From Multifurca ochricompacta (Eukaryota; Basidiomycota; Agaricomycetes; Russulales; Russulaceae): a stretch of 64,000 nt of DNA. The notes under the pieces are model-generated. The model saw nothing but the letters and a program-made list of their open reading frames with translations. It searched no databases and was not told where the DNA came from. The stretch is from contig WTXG01000047.1 of the NCBI GenBank assembly GCA_022496185.1, positions 1 through 64,000 on the forward strand. Reading direction: 5' to 3'. This document shows, piece by piece, positions 43,324-53,491 of this stretch. Position numbers and translations under genes: made by a program. Each line of letters opens with the position of its first letter. Position 1 is the first letter of the stretch.

Positions 43324-43916
43324 TGTTACAAACCCCACTGCGTCATCTTGTTTCTTTTCTCTATCACGTGACTCACTGTTGGGACGTGTTGATCCCTTTG
43401 TTGACTGTGTTGTGACTGGCTTTGTCCCTGTTTGTCCCTTATCTCTGACTCATGCTGTGCTTATCTATGACTCGTACCTTACATCAGAACGCTTACGTAT
43501 TTTCCCACCAGAATCACGACTATACCAGATTCGTCTACATATATTCTCACCTGGCCCACTTGACTCCGTTCCCCCTTTGGATATATTATGACTTTGTTGA
43601 TACGCCGAGTACGATACTCCGATTCAGACTCCGAACTCTATTACGTATATAAGGCCTGCCTAGATAGCCTGTATGCCTTAGACTCGACTTCTTAATCGAC
43701 TTGGTGCATTACCTTCTGGGTGATTCCTAAGACCCGACTCTTGAATCGTCTCAGTGCTTCTGGCACTCTTCCACTCACCGACATTAAGGGATTAGCTCCT
43801 TAGTGTTGACTTCTCACCTGAACTCCATGTACTTGAAAGACAGTATACACTTGACTTCGTAGTTTTGCTACGTGACTTATCACACGTCATGATGAACGCC
43901 CGCACCAGGCGTTACA
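43324..43916 (+). mobile_element. Gypsy solo LTR 5 (593 bp) in the palindrome arm
   Basis: It runs from TGTTACAAACCCC to CACCAGGCGTTACA, with GAACA duplicated (43319-43323, 43917-43921). It is in opposite orientation to, and diverged from, the GypD2 LTR at 48665, so it is a separate insertion. Confidence 0.92.
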
Positions 43917-43939
43917 GAACAGTTTTGTGGGCTACTGTA

Positions 43940-46900
43940 TGTGACATCGGACAGCTTCTGTTCTATCTTGAACGGTCTGTGGTGTCTGGGAGTGAGTTTC
44001 GCTGTTGGATGAGAGGTATGGATGTTATGTCCTTCCAGCCAGACTTGATCTCCAGCCTGGTAGGGCATAAACCTTGTGGGCTTCTTGGCCAGGGTCTTTT
44101 GTGCCTTCTGAAGGTTTCTATTGGCTGATTCCTGTACTTCTTCCCATTGGCTGATATGCTGTGTCACAGATGGTACATTTGTGGGTTTGTCCATCCACAT
44201 AGTGCGAGGGTTCCATCCCATAATAAGGGAGAAGGGGGGGGCTTTCATTGTTCCATTTGGCCAACTGTTGTGTGCAAACTCAGCCGTCGCCAGCCATTCT
44301 GCCCAGTCGTCCTGTCATTCATTACACCAGAATCAAAGATATTGTTCCAACCATTGGTTTGTACATTCCAATTGACCATCCATTTGAGGGTGATATGCTG
44401 TAGAAATGTTCTGCTGGATGTCAAGACGTTTGCAAAGGGCTCAAGCAAACATTGATGTAAATTGTGGATCTCGGTCAGAAATGATTTTCTGGGGGAGCTC
44501 ATAATGTCAATATATGTGGTTCAGGTAGAGTTTGGCAACTCCTTCTGCTGATATCATCTCATTGCAGGGGATAAAGAGAGCGGCTTTCGAGTAATCATGG
44601 TCCATGATAGTGAGTATTGAGTTGTATCCCTGTGACTGTGGCAGTTTAATGATAAAGTCCATGGCAATCATTTGGAATGGAGCTGTCGCGATCGGTGTGA
44701 TGGGTGAAGGTGCTGGTGGTTTTGGGTGTGTGTTTACTTTATTCACCTGGCATTCTGTGCATCCTTTGACATATGCTTCAACATCCTTTTTCATGTTTGG
44801 CCACCAGTAGTCTCGTTTGGCAAGGGTGTAAGTGTTTGCAATCCCAGGATGTCCTGCTGAAGGAAGGTCGTGGTGAAAATGAATCAACCCCCTCTTAATG
44901 TTGTTGCCACCAGTGACAACCAGTCAATCATCATCTTTCCACCAGAGACTGTTCCTCATCTTTATGTTATGCAGGTCTGCCCAGGATTTGCACAGTTCCT
45001 GGTTCATGTTCTGCGTTACTTGGGCCCACAGATCCATATCATGGAGGCTGACAACCACTGTCTTTGCAAAGACATCCTCTGGTAAGACTACAATGTTGTC
45101 ATTGTTGTTGTCTCCTTCATCACTACCAGCTGGTCTAGACAGGGTGTCTGCACGTGCATTACGAGCTCCGGGGAGGTGTTTGAGCATGAAGTTATACTCC
45201 TCTAGCTCCAGGACTTTGCGTGCTACTCATTGACTGATCTTGTGGGGTTCTCGCCAGTAAAGGAGGTTGGAATGGTCAGTATAGATGATCGTTTTGTGTG
45301 GGGATCTGGCAAGGTAAGGTCTCCAATGTCATAATGCCTTAATGATTGCCAATAATTCTCTGTCCCAAATATCATAATTTCTCTCTGCTGATGAGAAGGT
45401 TTCCAAGTAGAATGCAACTGGGTGAAGGATCCCTCCACTATCTCTTTGTGATAAGACCACTCCATTGGCATACATGGAGGCGTCAACTTCCAGTTTGAAG
45501 GGTTTTGCTAAGTCGGGTTGTATAAGAACTGGTTCGGAGCTGATGATCATTTTTATTTGGTCGAATGCCTTCTGCTGTAATTTGTCCCAGTGCCAGGGCA
45601 CATCTTTTTTCAACAGATCATTAAGTGGTCTAGCAATGGCCGAAAATCCCTTGATGAAGTGTCAGTAGAAGTTGCAGAAGCCAATGAATGACCTGACATC
45701 CTTGGTACATTGAGGGATAGACCATTCCCAAATGCCTTGTACCTTTACAGGGTCCATATGTACTTGTCCCCCTTCTAGGATAACACCCAGATATTCAACA
45801 CTTTTTTGTTCGAAGGAGCATTTGGTGGGTTTCAGATAAAGATCATGTTTTGCCAGGATATTCAGTACCTCATGGACCCAGGTTCGATGGTGATGGATGT
45901 TGTCTCTTGTGGCCACTAAGATATCGTCCATGTATACAACTACTTCTTCTGTAAGGATCAGGTCTCGGAAAATGTGATTCATCATGGACTGAAAGGTTGC
46001 CAGCAAATTCATTAAGCCAAAGAACATGACATTGGGTTCAAAAAGTCCTTGATTAGTCTTGAAAGCAGCTTTGGGCTGGTCACCTTCTCAAATATGGATG
46101 TTATTATATCCCCAACAGATGTCCATTTTTGAAAATAGGGCTTTATTGTGCATTTTATCAATGATTTTGGAGATCAAAGGGAGTGGGTAGTTGTTCTTCA
46201 CCATAAGTTCGTTAATCCATCGATAGTCTTGTACTGGTCATAGCTTTCTGTCTTTCTTTTTAATGAAGAAGGGTGAGGCATAAGGAGAGTTAGAAGGTCA
46301 TATATATCCCTTTGCCAAATGTTCTTCCAGGAAGGTAGAGAGGGCTTCCTTTTCTGGTTGAGACAATGGATAGATCTTGCAGTCCACTGACTGAGGAGCA
46401 TCTGGGATGAAGTTGATGGCATGGTCCCAGGGTCGAGAAGGAGGGAAACGCTGTGATTCCTCTTCGGAGAAAACTTTCCAATGTCAGTGATACTCAGTGG
46501 GGACCACTTCCTCAAATGTCTTTTCTGGATTCTTCTGTGCCTCTGCCTGAGCCAGCTCTGATGCTTTCATGACATAACAGTACACCTGATCCACAGGTTC
46601 TATGTCACTCCAGGTGACAGCCAATCCCATGATGATGGTATGGGTGAGAGGGTGTTGTGCAGCATAATCGTATCCCAGGGATGTAATGATAACCAGGTAA
46701 AAGTCTTTATCCATAGTTGCTTCTGCCCAGTTGATCCTTGGTTCAAATGCCGCCAGCCATGGATACCCCAAAACCATATCTTCGTCTCCCAGGTCAGTGA
46801 TAAGGAATCAGAGCTGTTTAGTTCACTCTCCAACCTGTACTTCCAAATCACAGCAATGTGTGATTTTCCCAGCTTTGTTAGCTGTCCCATCTATGTTCCA

Positions 46901-47125
46901 AATATTTTTCTCTTGGGGAAGTAACTGTGTCCCCAATCCTAATGTTCTCTGGAGTTGTTGACTGATGAAGTTATCTGTTGCTCCAGAGTCGATCAATATC
47001 CGTCTGTCAGCCGTCTTCTGTTTGGTTTCAAAGTGTACTGGTATTTTTAGAGACTTGAAACAACTAGTGTACACAGAAGTTACATGAAGCGCTCTTGCCC
47101 AGGCTGATGGGGTCAAGCTGATCAA
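43940..47125 (-). pseudogene. GypD2 pol
   Basis: Protease (ILIDSGATDNFISQQ) lies near 46985. RT carries [15 protein letters not shown] (45662-46027), RNase H FKLEVDASMYANGVVL, and the integrase finger HFHHDLPSAGHPGIANTY with IAMDFIIKLPQSQG. It is spread over several frames with stops such as the TGA in place of CGA near 45333. It ends abruptly in the integrase C-terminal domain. Confidence 0.85.
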
Positions 47126-48624
47126 AAATCCTTGTGGCCAAAGGCCTTATCAACTATCAAAGCACGAACTGCCTCATCTTCATTCATCATGTGTTCCCAA
47201 ATGGCCTCTGCCTTCTGTTCTTTTGTTTTCAAAGCGGTTACTGGATTTTCTTTGACTGGGGTGGGTAGGTTCTGTACAGGCAGTGTTGTGGTAGTAGTGG
47301 CCACTGTTGCCTTGGCAGCACAAACTGTCTTCTTTGGGCAAAACCACAACATGTGTCCTTGTGCTCGACAGTGGAAGCAGCACCCTTCTTTCATAAGATT
47401 TTTCTTTTCATCGTCAGTGAGTGCTGCACAGGCCTTGGTATGATCTGCCGATGTGTCCATAGTGTTGGGGTCTCATGAAGTTGTAGGTTTTACCCCAAAT
47501 GCTGCCTTCCACTGTTCGTGGGTTTTACCCTTCTTGGTATCCACTCCAAAGCACATTTGGAAGTCTAGATAGTCCTGCTGCTGTCTCCTGGCAGCATTTG
47601 TCCATTGGCTCCATGATTCAGGGTGATGGAATTGGATGATGTTTTTCACCAGGGGGTTGGGTAATCCCTGGGAGAAGAGGTCAAGCATTGCCTCTTCATT
47701 CACATCGTACCCCACCTGTTTAGCCAAGTTGTGGAATTTGGCTACATATCTGTCCAAATCCCCTCTCTCCATTTTTAGAGTTTTCAGCTCTCTGGCAGCC
47801 TTTTGTTTGGCCTGCCCATCCATGAAGGCATCCTTAAATCTTTGCGCCACTATATCCCACAGATCTTTGTCTGTGGTTCTCATTCTGGCTGTGATCCTGT
47901 CATTCAGCCATTCAATCTGCTCCATTGTCCAATCATCTACAGAATCCCCTCTAATGAGCAAGAGGAAGAGGTTGGTGTGTTGGAAAGGGTTCACTATTTG
48001 CAGGACGTTGTGGTTAAAGTTTTTGAACATCTCAACTCAAGCATGAACTTTTTGCTTGAGAACGATCGCTGTGAATGTTGTCGGCAGGACTCCTGTAAGG
48101 TTCCTGATGGGGGAGGGAGGTTTGGGTGGGACAACTGGAGCGGGGTCTGGCAACTGTGCAGCGATGGTCGACATAGTTGGGTAAGTGATAGTCGGGGTGT
48201 CTGAGGTTTGTCACGTGATCTGGGGAGAGACTAAAGCAGATGTTCTGAATGTAGTGCTCTCAGGTGCAACTGTCTGAGCTGTAAGACTAGTGGCTATGAC
48301 CTGTGTGTCTTTGCTGTTTTCTTCAATATACTCTTTGGGTTCTGAATGGTGATAATAGCTGGAGGGTTTTCTCTCCAGGCCCTAAGCCATACTCTGGTGG
48401 GGCAGGTCCTGTGGTACCCAGGAATGGTGGCTTCTAGAGTAATGGATATGGTACCAGACCCGTTTCTGTTCGTCATATTCAACTGGCTGGTACTGATTGT
48501 CGTGATAGACATAGTATCCAAACTCAGTTTCAAAATCTTTCCAGACAGCAGAGCCAAGGACTTGTTGTGAAAGATTATCCTTGTCTCGGTGGTTGATAGG
48601 TTCTTTGTTGTGCAAAGTCTGGCT
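47122..48624 (-). pseudogene. GypD2 gag, broken
   Basis: It starts ATGGCTTCATCC at about 48642-48631, soon hits TGA, and continues as YYVYHDNQYQPVEYDEQKR, a gag core (47473-48030) and a CCHC-like knuckle. The knuckle has CCFHCRAQGHMLWFC. The tail ends KAFGHKDF at the shared -1 frameshift sequence GGATTTTTGA. It is the closest comparison for the GypC gag start. Confidence 0.82.
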
Positions 48625-48664
48625 TCAGCTGGATGAAGCCATGGTGGGGAGAGACTCAACTTAA

Positions 48665-49258
48665 TGTAACGCCTGGTGCGGGTGTTCATCACAATGTGTG
48701 ATGAGGTTGCATAGCAAAACTACAAAGTCAAGTGTGCCCTGTCTTTCAAGTGCACAGAGATCGGATGAGAAGTCAATACCAAGGAGCTAATCCCTTAGTA
48801 CCGGTGAGCAGAAGAGTGCCAGAAGCACTGAGACAATTCAAGAGTCAGGTCTTAGGATCACCCAGAAGGTAATGCACCAAGTCGATTAAGAAGTCAAGTC
48901 TAAGGTATACAGGGCTATCTAGGCAGGCCTTATATATGTAATGGAGTCAGAGTCTGAATCAGAGTATTGTACCCGGTGCATCAACAAAGTTGTAATCTAA
49001 CCGAGAAGGGAACGGAGTCAGGGTGGGCCAGGTGAGAATATATGTAGATGAATACAGTATAGTCACGATTCTGGTGGGAAAATATGTAAGAGTTCTGATG
49101 TAAAGTACGAGTCATAGATAAGCACAGCATGAGTCAGAGATAAGACACAAATAAGCACAAAGGACGGCATAAACACAATCAACAAGGGATAAACACAGCC
49201 AAATGACAAGTCATGTGGGAGGAAAAAGAGATGAGACAATGCAGTGGGGTTTGTAACA
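48665..49258 (-). repeat. GypD2 5' LTR (594 bp) and PBS
   Basis: The minus strand has TATATAAGG, then AGACTTGACTT at the expected RNA start. The PBS (48652-48662) reads AAGTTGAGTCT, complementary with one transition; the related LTR at 52209 has the exact AGACTCAACTT. Confidence 0.85.
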
Positions 49259-49304
49259 TATAGTGGGGGTCATCAGGTGGTGGGTCAGAGGTTTGGAGTC
49301 AGGC

Positions 49305-49691
49305 TCATGCTTCCTCTAGCAATAGTAGGACTCTGTTGCGTATGTTGTCTTCCAGAGCCTGGTTGGCAGCAGTGAGTGTGATGGCCTGTGTGAGATTGGT
49401 AGTGGGGTTGTCTGTCATGATGAATGGAGTTGGTGGACAAGGTGGTGAAGGACAAGGAGACACAGCAACAGAGGGAGGGAGTGTGGGGGCATCCAGAGGT
49501 TGTCTGAGTGCACCTTTTGTGGCAGCATCCAGTGCAACAAGCATAGTAGCCTCAAAGATTTCAGGGTCATTAATGGGGGTTGGTGTTTGTCCAGTGAGGG
49601 GGTGACAGAATCTGGATGTAGACATTCTGGGAGTGGGTCGAGTGAATTTCTTTTCTTGGGGAAGATGAGCTGGGCATTTTATGTGGGCCAT
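49305..49691 (-). CDS. GypE short ORF downstream of pol (128 aa), unknown
   Basis: An ATG at 49691 opens a frame reading MAHIKCPAHLPQEKKFTRP, with a Pro/Ser-rich middle and a C terminus NQALEDNIRNRVLLLLEEA that could form a helix. It lies behind the chromodomain stop and an AGAGGAGGG purine run. I do not recognise it; it may be a second example of a post-pol ORF or chance. Confidence 0.4.
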   Translation of the reverse strand: MAHIKCPAHLPQEKKFTRPTPRMSTSRFCHPLTGQTPTPINDPEIFEATMLVALDAATKGALRQPLDAPTLPPSVAVSPCPSPPCPPTPFIMTDNPTTNLTQAITLTAANQALEDNIRNRVLLLLEEA

Positions 49692-49809
49692 TGGTGTGGT
49701 GGAAAAGGAGGAAATGTGGAGATGGAACAGTTTGGGGTTGGAAAAGTTTGGGGTCAAATTAATCACCCTCCTCTTAAGGGTGGTGACGACCCTGGTGCTT
49801 AGATAGGGA

Positions 49810-50315
49810 TGTTGAACACAGAAGATGTTCGGTGATGCTTCAGGCATCAGGTGATTAGATTAGCTACTTTGTAGATTAGATAAGATACCGGAGTCTCGGA
49901 CTTTTTACATTATCATTATTACTTTCCTTCTCACATTCCGCAGTAGCTGACTGATGCACCATGTAGCATGTGATTTCTGTAGTAGCCAATGGCCTTATGC
50001 CCTCATGTTTATTGTTTGGACTTTGTCCGGCACCTGTGGACTTATTCCCAGCGTGCACAGACCATCCCTTGGAAGTATATAAGGGTGTCTGTTTCATCCT
50101 CTACACTTCAGAGTTCTCTTCTACCTCTGAAGTGTAAGTCCTCTTCATTTACTTACTATTATACCTTGAGACTAACGCTCTTAGTAGTAACTTGTCTTTG
50201 TCTAGGTCAGTAGTATAGTAATAGAGTTCTCTTCTACCTCTGAAGTTAACTTGTCTTTGTCTAGCCTAAACCGCTAACCTTTCAGTCAGTATGCTGCGCA
50301 CATGCCTGTTTCACA
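49810..50315 (+). mobile_element. Copia solo LTR 6 (506 bp)
   Basis: Ends are TGTTGAACACAG and GCCTGTTTCACA, with AGGGA on both sides (49805-49809, 50316-50320). Leader units: exon 50110-50133, intron 50134-50187 (GTAAGT, GACTAAC, TAGTAG), exon 50188-50205, intronless copy 50223-50264. Confidence 0.94.
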
Positions 50316-52208
50316 AGGGATTCATAGTATTGTTTTACCAGGTCAGGGGCATGGCAATCTTCCTTATTTACCCAGGAGTTGTCACTCGTGGGATATCCTT
50401 TCCAGCTGACCAGGAATTGGAGATGTTGAGAGCAGCCATTGAGTCTATGCCCCAAAATAGCATCCACTTCGTATTCCTCCTCATGGTTCACAATGTCAGG
50501 TGGTGGTCTGAGGAAGTTTGGGCCATGAGCAACTGTCTCTCTATAGGGGAGAGGAGATCAATGTGAAACACATTATGGATCTTCATATGAGAGGGTAGAG
50601 ATAATCTATAGGCAACCAGGGAGATGCATGCCAAGATCAGAAATGGGCCGTATTGGCACGGGGCGAGTTTTGTCGAGGGGAGGTATGTCTTGATGTTCTT
50701 GCCTTCGAGCCAGACTTGTGAGCCAATGGGGAATGCTGGGTATGAGGGGTGGGCAGCATGTGAATGGAAGGCTGCCTTGGCTCTTGTGTGTGCATGTTGT
50801 AAACTATTCAAGCAGTCATCCAATCGAGGGACATCCATGTTGGATAGTTCTGCCTTCCAGTCTAGTGAAACGCTGTGAATTAGTGTGTGTGGTGACATTT
50901 TAGTTTGATCATGTGTCCAGGAATTGTGGACATATTCAGCAAGGGGGAGATAGTCGGCCCAACAGTGTTGATCATTCCCGACCCAGAGGTGGAGGTATTG
51001 CTCTAACCATAAATTCATGTGCTCACTCGCACTGTCTGTGCGCAGATGAAAGGCTGTTGACAGGTTCTGTTGGATCTGTAGGGTGGTTGCCAGTGCCTGG
51101 GAGAATTGAGACATAAAATGTGGATTGCAATCTGAAATAATTCATTGCGGGATGCCAAATAGTGGGAACACATGTTGGTAGTAAAGTGTCACAATTCCTT
51201 CTCCTGTGATGTCTTTCGAACACAGAATGAATTTAGCTGCTTTTGAGCATCCTTGGTCCACAATGGTTAGTACAGCATCATAGCAACCCAAGACAGGAAG
51301 GTCTGTGATGAGGTCCATGGCAATGTATTGGAATGGGCCTGCAGACGCTGGTATGTCTAGTGGAAAAAGTGGGACATTCTTTGTTAATTTAGGCTTATTT
51401 TCTTGACATGAGGCACATCCACAAATGTATTTGTGTACAAAGTCCATAAGTCCTGGGCCTTTGTAGTCCTGCTGGATTTTCCTAATGGTTTTATCAATAC
51501 TGGGATGTCCCACAAGGACATGGTCATGATGTTGGTATAGAATCTTTTGTCATTCAGGCAGAGTCTGAGGGAACAGAAGTTTATTGGTACAAGCGACTTT
51601 GACAAATAATGCTGGCGGTAATACAGTGATTGCTTCATTATCATTATCTCTGTGTTCAGTGTCGGGTCATCGTGACAGCATGTCAGCTACTGTGTGGAGT
51701 TTTCTGGGAACATGTTTGAGAGAGAAGTCAAAATCTGCTAATTCCTGGAGCCATTGAGCTTGGCATCAATTGAGTTTCTGTGGTTCTTTAAAGTATTGTA
51801 GATTGTTGTGATCGGTGCACACTTGTACCTTGTCCTGGGCTCCAAGGAGATATTGGCACCATGTTCGGAAGGTGGTCATGATTGCAAATAATTCTTGATC
51901 ATAAATATTCCAATTCCTTTGGGTAGCATCTAGCATTTTTGAGAGATATGCGATAGGGTGCAATTGTCTGTTGTGATCCTTTTGACTGAGCATTGCTCCG
52001 ACTGCAAATCCTGAAGCATCTGTGTCTACAATGAAGGGTTTTGTAAAGTCTGGCTGGGTGAGGACTGGTTGTGAAGTGACTTGTTGTTTAAGGGTGTCAA
52101 AGGCGTTCTGTTCAGTTGTTGTCCACTTCCATGGGTTCTTTGCACTTGTGAGGGCATTCAGAGGTGCTGCAATTTTACTAAATCCTTGTATGAACTGTCT
52201 GTAGAACT
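50316..52208 (-). pseudogene. GypE RNase H, integrase and chromodomain
   Basis: RNase H (PFIVDTDASGFAVGAMLSQ, VQVCTDHNNLQYF) is followed by an integrase finger (CASCQ), core (YIAMDLITDLP; second Asp region damaged near 51145; LRTDSASEHMNLWLEQYL with Glu), the C-terminal domain (GSQVWLEGKNIKT) and a chromodomain (EEYEVDAIL ... LQFLVSWKGYPTSDNSW). The tail is split by the solo LTR. Confidence 0.85.
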
Positions 52209-52791
52209 TGTTACAAACCCCACTACATCGCCTTGTTTCTCTTTCCTTCCATGTGACATGCTGTTTGGCCCTGTTTGTCCCTCGTTGATCACGTTTATGA
52301 CCCCCTTTGTACATATTTGTTCCTTATCTTTGACCTGGGCTGTGCTTATCTCTGACTCATACCTTACACAAGAACTCTTACGTATTTTCCCACCAGAATC
52401 GCGACTATACCAGATTCATCTATGTATATTCTCACCTGGCCCACCCTGACTCCGTTCTCCATTTGGTTAGATTACAACTTTGTTGATACATCAAGTACGT
52501 TACTCCAATTTAGACTCCGATCTCTATTACGTATATAAGGCCTGCCTAGATAGCCTGTATGCCTTAGACTCAACTTCTTAATTGACTTGGTGCATTACCT
52601 TCTGGGTGATCTCTAAGACCCAACTCTTGAATTGTCTCAGTGCTTCTGGCACTCTTCTGCTCACCAATACCAAGGGATTAGCTCCTTTGTATTGACTTCT
52701 CATCCAACCTCTGTGTACTTGAAAGACAGTGCACACTTGACTTCATAGTTTCACTATGTGACTTGTCACACGTCGTGCTGAACACCTGCAC
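52209..52791 (+). repeat. GypF 5' LTR, last bases removed by Cop2
   Basis: It starts TGTTACAAACCCCACTACATC and is related to the LTRs at 43324 and 48665. TATATAAGG is followed by AGACTCAACTT (52565-52575). The expected last dozen bases (caggcgttaca type) are replaced by Cop2 at 52792. Confidence 0.8.
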
Positions 52792-53286
52792 TGATGAACA
52801 GGCATGTGTGCGCAGTGATACTGACTGTGGTTAGCATGTAAAGCTAGAAACAAGTTATACTTCAGAGGAGAAGAAAACTCTAATATTACTATACTACACA
52901 CCTAGAAACAAGTTATCTACAAGAGACGGTTAGTTATAGGTAAGGTAGTAAGTAGAAAGACTGTGACTTACACTTCAGAGGAGAAGAAAACTCTGAAGTG
53001 TAAGAGACGAAACAGACACCCTTATATACTACTCAAGGGATGGTCTGTGCACAATGGAATGCGCTAGAATGTACTACTGAGGGATAAAGGCCATTGGCCA
53101 GTGAGATATCACATGCTATACAGGATTACTAAGGTACATCAGTCAGCTGCTGCGCATCGCGAGAAAGAAAGTAATAATGATATGCTAAAAAGTCCGAGAC
53201 TCTGAATCTTTATCTAATCTAATCTTGCACAGCTTAGACCCTAACCCAGATGCCTGAAGCACCTCAAGACACATACCGTGTCAACA
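52792..53286 (-). repeat. Cop2 3' LTR with leader units
   Basis: Intronless unit 52844-52881; exon 52902-52916, intron 52917-52971 (55 nt, minus strand), exon 52972-52994. Both exon copies carry ggagaagaaaa. Confidence 0.9.
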
Positions 53287-53491
53287 TCCCTCCATGATTA
53301 AGGCATCAGGTCAAAATGAATTAAATGAGCATATCGCCAATAAGAGGCGTGAGAGCGAGTCGACGAGAGGAGAGGAGTGATCTGAAGTGTGTTATGCAAA
53401 CTGAAACGTGTTCAGTCACACACCTCTTGCGTCACTCTCAAGGTCGACAATATGGACACTTCTTGTGCCACATTCGAGGTCAACAACATGC

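Larger units (their letters stand above)
36760..43937. mobile_element. Palindromic Tc1/mariner-like fold-back element with nested hAT and solo LTR
   Basis: The outer ends are CAGTAGCCCACAAAACTG and its reverse complement, each next to TA (36758-36759, 43938-43939), as for Tc1/mariner. Arms are 36760-37454 and, after removing two insertions, 37675-37816 plus 42787-43323 plus 43922-43937. Both sum to 695 bp and look identical by eye. The 220-bp centre (37455-37674) is itself a MITE-like end fragment of the family. Confidence 0.85.
43940..49258 (-). mobile_element. GypD2: chromovirus missing its 3' end
   Basis: The 5' LTR (48665-49258, minus-strand start TGTTACAAACC), PBS, gag, protease, RT, RNase H and integrase up to KLSDVTY are present. 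The chromodomain, any ORF3 and the 3' LTR are missing because the palindrome begins at 43937. Many CGA-to-TGA stops are present. Confidence 0.88.
49259..52208 (-). mobile_element. GypE: chromovirus fragment
   Basis: Minus-strand RNase H, integrase, chromodomain and a short 3' ORF belong to a chromovirus distinct from GypC. It is interrupted by a copia solo LTR (49810-50315), bounded left by the GypD2 LTR and right by the GypF LTR. Confidence 0.8.

Noticed and set aside
36760..43937. Two separate Tc1-like transposons in opposite orientation
   Set aside because: Equal 695-bp arms meeting at one small centre, with TA only at the outer ends and around the centre, fit a single palindromic unit better.
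43324..49258. One gypsy element bounded by inverted LTRs
   Set aside because: The left LTR has its own GAACA TSD inside the Tc1-like arm, so it is an independent solo LTR.
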